Below the pieces are notes generated by a model. It did no database searches and was not told where the DNA came from. It was given only the letters and a program-made list of their open reading frames with translations. A DNA stretch of 64,000 nucleotides from Limnobacter thiooxidans (GTDB lineage Bacteria; Pseudomonadota; Gammaproteobacteria; Burkholderiales; Burkholderiaceae_B), in contig NZ_AP028947.1 of the NCBI RefSeq assembly GCF_036323495.1, forward strand, positions 3,410,001 to 3,474,000. Reading direction: 5' to 3'. Below, in pieces: positions 43,092 through 51,838 of this stretch. Within the stretch, counting starts at the first letter, position 1; each line of letters starts with the position of its first letter. The position numbers were made by a program, and so were the translations under genes.

Positions 43092-46000
43092 CTAGCTAAC
43101 AAACTCCCTTATATCGAGATCCCCAACCGTGCTCAGCATATCGGTTGCAAGCCCCCTCTTACGCTCCAGCAAACGATCAAGCGTTTCCTCAAAAGTTGTC
43201 ATACCTTCAGCCGTTATTGTTGGGTAATACACCGTCACATCCTTGGTCTGACCAATACGATACGCGCGGTCAGTCGCCTGGTCTTCCTTAGCTGGGTTCC
43301 AAGGTCTTGTAAAGTGGATCACATGATTTGCTGCTTGAATATTCACGCCAAAGCCAACTGCTGTAGTTGAAAGAATAATCACGCAAAACCCGGGCTTGTT
43401 TTGATAGACATCGATGATTCCCTGACGCCCGCCTGTTTGCGCGTCACTGGCCTTCGTATCACCATTGATCACTTCGGCTTGCAGGCCAAACTCATCCATC
43501 AGAACCACTTGAATGGCTCGTTGAATATCTCTGAGCTCAGTGAAAATAATTGCCTTTTCATTTTTTTCTTTGATGGCATGAAGGGTGCGTAGCATCCACT
43601 TCATCTTCGGCGAGTCAGCCACCAGATCCAGGTCGTACTGGTAGGCTTGGGGATGCGCACAAATCACCTTCAGGTTATGCAACAAACCGAGAATGACAGC
43701 GTTCTGATCGCCCACTTTCTCCAGAAGCTTGCGCTGATTTTCGTAGTTGGAAATCCGCTCTTCATACAGATTTCTTTGTCGACCACCCATGGCAAGGCTC
43801 TTGCAATCCTGGTCGATAAGTTTGTTGGGTAGATCTTTTGCAACATCTTTTTTGGTACGTCTCAGCAGTTGAGGATCAATCAACTGTTTGAGTTGATCTC
43901 TCAATGCTTCCGCATCAGGGGCATTGTTTTCAATTGGGCGCAGGAAAGTTTTTCCGAAAGTACTCAGTGATCCCAAGGCGGAGGGTTGGATCAGGTCGAA
44001 CAAGCACCACAAGTCTGTCAGGCTATTCTCTACAGGCGTGCCTGTACAAGCAACCTTGAATGTGCAGGGCAAAGCCATGGCTGCCTGGGTAACCAGTGCA
44101 GCGGGGTTCTTGATTTTCTGCGCTTCATCAAAAATGCCAATGGACCAAGATTGACGGCAAAGCGAGAATTCCATATCACGAAGCGTCTCATAGGTGGCCA
44201 AAACAACCTTATGCTCACCCAGCCAGCCAGGCCGCAGCAGGTTTTTGATTCCACGCTGTTGAAGGTCCAACGGAATCTCATGCTTGGTGAATTTTGCTGC
44301 TTTCAGGTGCTCGCCATAAAGCTTCAGCATTAAAACGCCACTGGGATGGAAGAAACGCTGCAGTTCCCGCTCCCAGTTGTCGAGCAATGAAACGGGGGCG
44401 ATGATCAAAGCGGGCTTCATGTCTTTGCTTTGTTCAAAAGCACCTACCAACAATGTCAACAACTGAAGGGTTTTACCCAGCCCCATGTCATCGGCCAACA
44501 GGCACCCGGACACTTCCGCTGGCGCTTTCGCGAAAAGATGCTGCATCCATGCAACGCCCTGCAGCTGATGCTCCCTAAGGCTTACCTCCGGTCTCAAATA
44601 CTCAGTGATGAATGGCTCTAGTTGCTTGCCTTCATTCAAGCGGTTTGCACGTTGTTTGATGTACTCAGACTGTTCAATATTGTTCTGAACCAGCAAAACC
44701 ACTCGTTTGGATGGCGGTTTGTCACTTGTTCCACCAGCGGATTCCGAAGCAAATTTCTTGGACCAGGCACGATGAATACTTTTGGCCACATGCAGTGGCA
44801 GTTTGATTTCCGCTTTTGGAAACATCACCTCGTTTCGATTTTCCCGAACGGCAGTAGATATGCGAACGGTGAATTCATCAAAATCCGCTTTTTCCGAGCC
44901 ATCAAACTTGGCTAACAAATCTCCATCTGTGCCTAACTCCTCCAGCAAAGAAGCGGGTAACCAGCTTTCAGAACCCTCCTTCCCAATGTAAGGAGAAGTA
45001 ATTTTCACTGCCTCGCCAATGCCGACCACACGGTCACCATAAATGCTCGGGTCCATTACAGAGTCAAAATATTGACCATTTTGCTCAGCAGCCCACCTTT
45101 CACACATGGCGGACAATCCAGCCAGTTCAGCCTCGGTAAGATCTGAAATTTCAAGCTCTTCGCCTTTCCAGAATGCAATGGGCAAGTCCGCCATGAAGTT
45201 GGTGGACAGAATGGATACGAAGTGACGAAATTCAGAAGGATCTTTAAAAAGGTATTCCTTGTCTTCAGCAGCTCCCGATGTCATTGGCTGCAAAAGAAGT
45301 TTCACCTGCAAAATGGTACCCGCAAGCTCGAACAAAGGTTCGATCGTGAATCGGCAAAAGAGGATATCCGCCTTTTCCCTGCTCTGTTCGAACTGCTCAG
45401 GATCTACAACCTGGGTGGCCCCGTCACCGAGCGCTGAAAAGGGATTCTTCAAAAACCTCATGGCCGACTCGCCAGCCACACGCCTCAGGGGCATCTGTTT
45501 AATGTTTACCAGTACGTCTTTGATTTCAGGGCTCACGACAACATGTGTAACTGAGCCATCCTGCCCTTGAATTCGGTAGGTGTCTTGTACTGCATCCAGC
45601 CGGTCGAAATGATTCAACCAATTCTGCGGCGCCCCATCAAAATCAGGGATCACCTCAACAACAGCATCGGATTTCAGACTCGACTTCCGCATGTCAATAC
45701 GCAAGTTGTCCGGTTTCAGGACAATGGTTTTTTCCAAAAAACCGTCAAGTTGAATACCAGCTTGTAGCGCATATTTTCTGATGTCAGCCCAGTAAGATTG
45801 GTTCAGGCGCTCACCACCGCCCGACCTGTCGATGCGGGAAAACTCGGTCACCAATGTACAAACTCGCCATACAGGTTCTGACAATAGAAAAGTCTGATCT
45901 GTATCGGTGACATAGCCACCAATACGATTGACACTCCCTTTGATAACTGCTCCCGCAGCGTTGGTCCAGGATTGGATATACACCTTGAAGTCTGGATCAC

Positions 46001-46370
46001 TCACACTGCCTGAGCATGCAAGAGTTGGGACAAACTTTGAATCAATATGGGGTAGCCCCAAGACATGAAGGCCACCGCCATGATCCGGTTGATGTGCAAG
46101 TTCATACAACTTGGGCCAGAACAGCACCAGTTTTTGACCTTCAGAAATCAAGTAACCTTCGTTTTTGAGTTGTGTAAGGTATGCGAGTTGATTCTTTTCA
46201 GTGGCCGACAGAGAACTTAAGTCTTGATTGAGCTTAAACGTGAGGCCTATTTCTGTTGGCGCGTAGCAGTGCGCGCCATCCAAAGCTTGAGAAATAGATT
46301 TGGAATTTGACACGAGCTTTGCGCTGTCAACTTTCCCCTTTTTTTGGCGAAAAAAATCGAACAGACCCAT
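43092..46370 (-). CDS. zorD: Zorya type I ZorD, SNF2-family helicase
   Basis: 1092 residues. The C-terminal half is a Swi2/Snf2 ATPase: LADDMGLGKTLQLL (Walker A near 635), FDEAQKIKNP (near 745), and the last helicase block DRAYRIGQTKDVTVY. The N-terminal half has no clear domain. In Zorya, ZorD acts on phage DNA after ZorAB senses infection. Its ATG shares one base with the zorC stop (TGATG), so the two are coupled. Length is as expected for ZorD. It is the last gene of the zorA-B-C-D order, which defines type I. Confidence 0.92.
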   Translation of the reverse strand: MGLFDFFRQKKGKVDSAKLVSNSKSISQALDGAHCYAPTEIGLTFKLNQDLSSLSATEKNQLAYLTQLKNEGYLISEGQKLVLFWPKLYELAHQPDHGGGLHVLGLPHIDSKFVPTLACSGSVSDPDFKVYIQSWTNAAGAVIKGSVNRIGGYVTDTDQTFLLSEPVWRVCTLVTEFSRIDRSGGGERLNQSYWADIRKYALQAGIQLDGFLEKTIVLKPDNLRIDMRKSSLKSDAVVEVIPDFDGAPQNWLNHFDRLDAVQDTYRIQGQDGSVTHVVVSPEIKDVLVNIKQMPLRRVAGESAMRFLKNPFSALGDGATQVVDPEQFEQSREKADILFCRFTIEPLFELAGTILQVKLLLQPMTSGAAEDKEYLFKDPSEFRHFVSILSTNFMADLPIAFWKGEELEISDLTEAELAGLSAMCERWAAEQNGQYFDSVMDPSIYGDRVVGIGEAVKITSPYIGKEGSESWLPASLLEELGTDGDLLAKFDGSEKADFDEFTVRISTAVRENRNEVMFPKAEIKLPLHVAKSIHRAWSKKFASESAGGTSDKPPSKRVVLLVQNNIEQSEYIKQRANRLNEGKQLEPFITEYLRPEVSLREHQLQGVAWMQHLFAKAPAEVSGCLLADDMGLGKTLQLLTLLVGAFEQSKDMKPALIIAPVSLLDNWERELQRFFHPSGVLMLKLYGEHLKAAKFTKHEIPLDLQQRGIKNLLRPGWLGEHKVVLATYETLRDMEFSLCRQSWSIGIFDEAQKIKNPAALVTQAAMALPCTFKVACTGTPVENSLTDLWCLFDLIQPSALGSLSTFGKTFLRPIENNAPDAEALRDQLKQLIDPQLLRRTKKDVAKDLPNKLIDQDCKSLAMGGRQRNLYEERISNYENQRKLLEKVGDQNAVILGLLHNLKVICAHPQAYQYDLDLVADSPKMKWMLRTLHAIKEKNEKAIIFTELRDIQRAIQVVLMDEFGLQAEVINGDTKASDAQTGGRQGIIDVYQNKPGFCVIILSTTAVGFGVNIQAANHVIHFTRPWNPAKEDQATDRAYRIGQTKDVTVYYPTITAEGMTTFEETLDRLLERKRGLATDMLSTVGDLDIREFVS

Positions 46371-48094
46371 CAGCGCCAGAATCCTTTACCAGGTTTATAT
46401 AAAAATCCCAATTCAATTAACTTCTTGACCAAAGGGTTAGGATCATTTGAAATGAAAACCCAGAAGCCACCACCTGTTGATACATTGTCCAAGGTTGCAA
46501 CGCTTAGGCGAAGAATTTTAATGAACGCTTTCGCCGCCTCGATATCACGATGTCGTTTGTCTTCTGCTGGTTTTGTGAGCGCTGCATTGATCATCGAATG
46601 CAGCGCTGAACCAGAACTGACTTTCGTTTGACTCGTTATTTTTCTTGCGGGAATATTTGCAAGGCTATTTTTCCTGATCTGCTCGGCCTTCTTGATGCCC
46701 TCATGCGAGGGGGTAATTCCTAGAGTGCGAAGCTCATAGTCCATTTTTGGCTGCCAATTACCATTGTGCGTGATCCTGCTAGAAGCCAAATAAGGTATTT
46801 TTAGCTGTGTTTGTGTGTTCAAGTCGATCGATTCCACTTGGAATGGTATTTTTGACTCGTGATACACATAGCAGGCACCACCGGCAGAAAACTCTACAAA
46901 GTAGTATTTGCCAATTTGAAAAATAAAGGCATTGTTCTGAGCTACATCTCCCGAAAGCGAACTGTATCGTCCTTTGTTGGCCTGCTTGAACTCCATGAAA
47001 TCTGCGCTGCGGTTGTGATACGCGTCTCTTCCTAAAACAATGCGCGTGTAGCCCATCTGATCAACAAAGCGCATCCAGTAATCCAGGCGTGCCTGGTCCA
47101 CCTGACTGCTGCCTTGAAGCAACTTGAAAAAATACTCGAGATCTTCGCGTGCAAACCAATTCAGTACCATTCGAAAGGCTTCATCTGTCAAATGCGCCTT
47201 CCAGATGTTGGCCTTGCTTTTGATTTGCGGATTCCCCCAATGCTCCAACGACACAACCTTAAGCCGTCTGTGCAACTCATCCTTGAACTTTGCTTGGCTG
47301 TATCGATTAAGCGCGGCACCGAACAAACTGTCCTTGTAACGCGGAAGAAGAGTACCTAGATTCAACAGCGAGTCAATACGAGTTCTGAAAGCTTCGTCAT
47401 TGGCCTTTCCTACTTTTTGTCCTATGGATTCAACCAAGGAATCCCAAAGCCAACTTGTTTCGGGAATAGCCACATGTTCCTGAAGCGAATTGAATACACC
47501 TATGTTTTCATCAAGATACAACTCGGCAAGAATTTTGGTGGGCTGAGCTGAAAAAAGGTGATCGCAATCCCTGGCGGCCTTGATCCATGCCCTCTCCTTA
47601 CGCCCAGCTTGCTCTACAGAAGTAAGTCCTTCTAACAAAAGATTTCGAAGCTTTTTGAGGTTTGTTGTATTGTCGGCTTGAGTGATATCAGCAGAAAAAT
47701 AACTGTAAACCATGCCCATCCACAATCTTTTTGCCAATTGCTGGGCTGCGATCTTGGTTCGAATGAACTTTTCCACTTGCTTCCACAAATTGTTCTGTCC
47801 AAGCGCGCATTCTTTGGTTTTGCCGATTCTGTCATTCAGGCTCCAGCAAATCACCCTCCATTCCCTTTTACTCAAAAGGGCTTCCCCTTGCGCAAACTTC
47901 ATCAAGGTGCGTTTTCGCTCTTCGTCAGCGGGAATTATTTCTTTTTGAGCAGCGTTGATTTTGCCAATCACAAGTGGAACAGTTTTTCGTAGCTTTTTGA
48001 ATTTCTCAACCTCAAACGCATGCTCAACTCGCTTCTGAACACCCAGAGTAAGTTCATTGAATTGACGTTGAAGAGACAAGAAATCGCCACTCAT
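46370..48094 (-). CDS. zorC: Zorya ZorC (EH signature-type protein)
   Basis: 574 residues from the ATG at 48094, which overlaps the zorB stop (ATGA). An ATG three codons upstream (48103) is the alternative. The central part matches the EH-signature region named for ZorC, including LVLNWFAREDLEYFFKLL-type helices and YWMRFVDQMGYTRIVLG. The final 50 residues form a small compact domain with GGGFWVF and KKLIELGF, similar to the tail of the sigma fusion. ZorC is needed for Zorya type I defence and is thought to act on DNA with ZorD. Position between zorB and zorD confirms the call. Confidence 0.85.
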   Translation of the reverse strand: MSGDFLSLQRQFNELTLGVQKRVEHAFEVEKFKKLRKTVPLVIGKINAAQKEIIPADEERKRTLMKFAQGEALLSKREWRVICWSLNDRIGKTKECALGQNNLWKQVEKFIRTKIAAQQLAKRLWMGMVYSYFSADITQADNTTNLKKLRNLLLEGLTSVEQAGRKERAWIKAARDCDHLFSAQPTKILAELYLDENIGVFNSLQEHVAIPETSWLWDSLVESIGQKVGKANDEAFRTRIDSLLNLGTLLPRYKDSLFGAALNRYSQAKFKDELHRRLKVVSLEHWGNPQIKSKANIWKAHLTDEAFRMVLNWFAREDLEYFFKLLQGSSQVDQARLDYWMRFVDQMGYTRIVLGRDAYHNRSADFMEFKQANKGRYSSLSGDVAQNNAFIFQIGKYYFVEFSAGGACYVYHESKIPFQVESIDLNTQTQLKIPYLASSRITHNGNWQPKMDYELRTLGITPSHEGIKKAEQIRKNSLANIPARKITSQTKVSSGSALHSMINAALTKPAEDKRHRDIEAAKAFIKILRLSVATLDNVSTGGGFWVFISNDPNPLVKKLIELGFLYKPGKGFWR

Positions 48095-48822
48095 ATGAAG
48101 CATTTCTCTTCAGTAGAATCGGAGAACTTGGCGTCTAACTCAGGATTCAAATCTTCCCGCTCTTTTAAGCCATAAAATTGAAGCCTCAGCTCAACGCGTC
48201 GACTGGCGTCTTTGGTGGACTTGGAGTTGTTAAATGCAACACCGCCAGCTAGAAAAAGTTTTTTAATCTGTATTTTCTGGTCTGGATCAAGCCTTAACTT
48301 CAGTGCGTTTTTATCACCGATCAAGGTACACATCACCCATTCCGAGCGACGAAGACTCAGGTTCAAGTTGTACAGGTAGGAGCCATCAGTATCCGTAAAA
48401 CCCTCAATCAATACTTGTTTAAACCACTTGTTACCAACTTCACTGTTGGCTGCCTGAAGGATCAAGGGCACCACATCTAACAGTGCGTTCTCGCCATCCG
48501 AGCTCAACTTAAACTGACCAGTACCAAAGCGGCCCGCCTCTCCGAAATTGATGCGGTTGTCTTTACAATCAATTTGAATAACTTTATTTTTCAAGTCTGC
48601 ATTATTGGCGAGTTCCCGGCACAGATCACTAATTTCGGAGACACGTTGCTCCTCATCTTGGGTGGCCTCACGAATTTTCTGAGTAACAAGAACAAGAGAT
48701 GTAACCATGATGACCAGAAAAAGAATCATCAATGCGGTCATCAGATCAGCGTAGGAAATCCAGAAGGGTTTTTCTCCCTCCTCTCTTGACCTACCCGGCG
48801 GTGCAGCTTTGTTACTTAACAT
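48091..48822 (-). CDS. zorB: Zorya ZorB, MotB-like stator subunit
   Basis: 243 residues. The single N-terminal membrane helix follows FWISYADLM, in which Asp26 is the conserved proton-path residue. A short linker leads to an OmpA/MotB-like peptidoglycan-binding domain (IEGFTDTDGSYLYNLNLSLRR region). ZorB pairs with ZorA to form a proton-driven motor anchored to the cell wall, which senses phage entry. It starts 14 bp after the zorA stop. Confidence 0.93.
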   Translation of the reverse strand: MLSNKAAPPGRSREEGEKPFWISYADLMTALMILFLVIMVTSLVLVTQKIREATQDEEQRVSEISDLCRELANNADLKNKVIQIDCKDNRINFGEAGRFGTGQFKLSSDGENALLDVVPLILQAANSEVGNKWFKQVLIEGFTDTDGSYLYNLNLSLRRSEWVMCTLIGDKNALKLRLDPDQKIQIKKLFLAGGVAFNNSKSTKDASRRVELRLQFYGLKEREDLNPELDAKFSDSTEEKCFI

Positions 48823-48836
48823 GGGAGCCTTCTATG

Positions 48837-51338
48837 TTATTTGACGCGAACTTCGCTTAGCTCTTCAACTACTTCAGCAAGCTCGGAAACGCCAGACCCC
48901 AATGCCTTAACTGCACGATCAAGTTCATTGTCCAGACTTGACATGACCTTACTGAGTGATCCATTCATTCCATCTGTGAAACTACCGAAGGAAGTGGTGA
49001 CCACTCCATTAAAATCACGAAGGTAGGTTTTCATCTCGGTAGTAACTGACCCTAGCTTTTCAGCAACAGAAGCCAAATCCTGAGTCATTTTCTCTCTTGA
49101 AGAAGCGTCTGACTCAAGAGTTAAAGAGACTTTTTCAGCACCTGAAATTACTTTTTGTACTAACTCTTTCGTGGACTCGTAGTCGTCAATCAAGGCGGCT
49201 AGCCTGTCAGATGCTCCACCCAAGTGTTCTGTAGTCCTGTTAACCAAACTGATCAGATTGGCGCTCTTGTCCGTTGAAATACTCACTGCATTACCAGCCA
49301 ATTCAAACCTGGAAGCTGCGCCGCCTATTTTTTCAGCACCGTTGATCAAGCCGGACACCATTGTCGATGTGCCCTGCTGCAGCTTTTCTAAAACATCCTT
49401 GGAACCCGCACTCTGTTCTCGAATTGCGGCCAGCAAACTCGTGATTTGAGCATCCATTTGCTCCAAAGCCATTTTGGCCTTCTGTTCCATTTTTTCAATT
49501 TCTCGGCGTGCCTGAGCTTGCAGTTCCGCTTGCGCCTCAGAGAAAGTTGACAAGATTTTCGCAAATTGGTCGCCTAAGCCACTTAAAGAAGTTTCAAGCT
49601 CATTGAATACTCTCTTCTGGCCTTCTGAGACTTGTGTCTCGACTGATCCAGCAATCATGGAAAGTTGCTTGGACATTTCAACTTGTCGAGTCTCTGCTTC
49701 CTTCAATAGCGTTTGTACTTGTGTTGCCATTCCCTCACCTGCCAATCGACCACTTTCTCCGATCGAGGTGACAGCCGAATCGATAGACTCCAAGGACTTG
49801 GACAGTTGCTCAAGGAAAGATTGGGATTGAGACTGGATATTGTGTTGTTCTTGTTCACGTTCCGCTTGTAAAGCAGCCTGAGAAGCCTTAAACATTTCGA
49901 AAACACCACCCAGTTGAGTCGACAAACCTCCCAATGCCTCGGAAATCTTATCCACCGTTTGTTGGTGACCTTGCCCAACCTTGTTGGTCAAAGAATCAAT
50001 GAAAGCATCTAATGAGGTCTTCATGGCAACCTGCTGTTGCGCCGCATCTTCAAACATCTTGCGCATCATGAATGACATTTCGTCATTCGCGGTTTTACCA
50101 GCTGACCCCATATTGGAAATTGTTTCATTAAATGCAGAAAGCATTTCCTGAACCTGTTTCCCAAATTGGGAGTTTCTTTCCTCCATGTCAGACATCATTT
50201 GAACGAGCCTGTCCGAGGCAGCTTTTGAAGTCTCATCGGCTGACCGTTGCATCGCCGCAATTAGCAGGCTAATCTGACTTTCCATCTGACCAATCACGGA
50301 AGTCGAACTTTTCAGCATGTCGCTTAAGCCCGCGAACTGCTGGCCAAAGGTGTGATCAAGTCTATCCATGAATGCCACAAGTGCGTCTTGTAACAAATTT
50401 TGAACTTTGCCGCTTTGATCGCCTGCAGAGGTCATCACCGTTTCAGCAAGCCTGTTCAAAGGATCTTTCAAACTTGATGCAATCGACTCGCCAATTTGGT
50501 CAGCAATTTTCTGACTAGATTCACGATTCGATTCAATCAGGGCAACTTTCAAATCCGCACTTTCTTTAGCGTTCGCTTCCACCAAATTCAACAACATTTC
50601 CTTAAGGTCAGTGACGAGCGAATCTTTTAGAAGCCTTGTTTGCTTGGAGTTTTCTTCTGCAGACTTGACCAGTTGAGAAAGGTATTCCTCTCCAACGCCT
50701 GCATCGAATAAAGCATCAATTGATTCGTTAAGGGTATCCAGTTCATTCAGACATTTTCGGTACCGTAACTTTTCCCAATGAGTGACCACCATGGCGGCTA
50801 GAATCGCTGCTGTTGAGGCAATGAAGGCCTCTTTGACACCACTCAAAAGCAGATTGATACTTTCATTGATCTTTTCTGTATTGGAAGCGTCAAATGCCGA
50901 TAGGCCAACAAGCAAGCCAGCAAAGGTGCCGATAATTCCGATACCGGTCAAAATACCTGGAAGGTGCTTGAAGTACTCGGTTTTGAGGGTTCGATCAGCA
51001 ACAGAGGCTGCGGTAAAGAAGTATCCAGCAGGGACAGTGCCTCTAGAGTTTTGAAGTTCTAGCTGGCCTTCTTTTTCAGTGAACTGATCATGCAAAGTTT
51101 GTTGAAACTCACCCCAGATATGCTCAAGCAACGTGTCTCTGAATAATTCTCCTACCCGCTTTTTTCTCTCATTGAATGCAGTAGTTGTTAAGCTGGAGAG
51201 ACCCGAGTTAATGTTTTTCAGGGCTTCTTCGAGCTTGTAGGAAGGTCTAATGTAATGAGCGATGAAATAAATAAAGAAACCAAACAAAAACAGAATTACC
51301 AAGAATGGCGCGATTTCTTGGATCGAGTAGAGTGACAT
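48837..51338 (-). CDS. zorA: Zorya ZorA, MotA-like stator subunit with long tail
   Basis: 833 residues. The N-terminal helix is APFLVILFLFGFFIYFIAHY (about 11-30). Two further helices, around GIGIIGTFAGLLVGLSAF (about 131-148) and ASTAAILAAMVV, form the MotA/TolQ/ExbB-like pore. After about residue 250 follows an almost unbroken helical coiled-coil tail of more than 500 residues, rich in Ser/Gln/Glu. This is the long tail that in ZorA extends into the cytoplasm and is needed for signalling. The tail length fits type I. Its promoter must lie in the 500-bp AT-rich gap upstream. Confidence 0.92.
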   Translation of the reverse strand: MSLYSIQEIAPFLVILFLFGFFIYFIAHYIRPSYKLEEALKNINSGLSSLTTTAFNERKKRVGELFRDTLLEHIWGEFQQTLHDQFTEKEGQLELQNSRGTVPAGYFFTAASVADRTLKTEYFKHLPGILTGIGIIGTFAGLLVGLSAFDASNTEKINESINLLLSGVKEAFIASTAAILAAMVVTHWEKLRYRKCLNELDTLNESIDALFDAGVGEEYLSQLVKSAEENSKQTRLLKDSLVTDLKEMLLNLVEANAKESADLKVALIESNRESSQKIADQIGESIASSLKDPLNRLAETVMTSAGDQSGKVQNLLQDALVAFMDRLDHTFGQQFAGLSDMLKSSTSVIGQMESQISLLIAAMQRSADETSKAASDRLVQMMSDMEERNSQFGKQVQEMLSAFNETISNMGSAGKTANDEMSFMMRKMFEDAAQQQVAMKTSLDAFIDSLTNKVGQGHQQTVDKISEALGGLSTQLGGVFEMFKASQAALQAEREQEQHNIQSQSQSFLEQLSKSLESIDSAVTSIGESGRLAGEGMATQVQTLLKEAETRQVEMSKQLSMIAGSVETQVSEGQKRVFNELETSLSGLGDQFAKILSTFSEAQAELQAQARREIEKMEQKAKMALEQMDAQITSLLAAIREQSAGSKDVLEKLQQGTSTMVSGLINGAEKIGGAASRFELAGNAVSISTDKSANLISLVNRTTEHLGGASDRLAALIDDYESTKELVQKVISGAEKVSLTLESDASSREKMTQDLASVAEKLGSVTTEMKTYLRDFNGVVTTSFGSFTDGMNGSLSKVMSSLDNELDRAVKALGSGVSELAEVVEELSEVRVK

Positions 51339-51838
51339 GGGATTTACAGCCTTTGACTAGATATTGCTTTTTAATTAAATAACTTTTTTGACTTGATCTT
51401 TTGTAAGGTAAAAACTAAACCACTATATCGCCTAGAAACATTAAATTTTGTTAAATTCCGAAATCATTGAAATTCATATTTCATTCTACAAGGTAGTCTC
51501 GTAATATCGAGAGAATTTCTCTGGAAAATTTTATTAGTTTGATTTTCAGGCGACGTCCAAGATCCAAGCAATGAAGTCAACCCCCCAAACATAGGGACCA
51601 AACCCTAAAGTGCATACTTGAGAAAGCGAGCGTCGCCAATTTCCGCATGTCACAAAAAATGCTTTCATAGAACTAACAACCGAAAATAAAATTCCCTTCT
51701 AACGGAATGTTCTTGAAATACAAAACTTGAGCCTAAGAATGTTTAAAAATTCTTGTAGGTGCTTGTCTGGCGATAAGCTTTAACATCACGCCACGTAATG
51801 GAAGAGTCTCAAAAATTTCAACCTTTGGCCTGTAATGG
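51339..51838. other. AT-rich region upstream of zorA
   Basis: 500 bp without a credible ORF, distinctly AT-rich. It must carry the promoter for zorABCD on the minus strand. TTATTTAATT-like stretches close to the zorA start could be a -10, but no clear -35 was found. No hairpin or repeat stands out. Confidence 0.4.
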
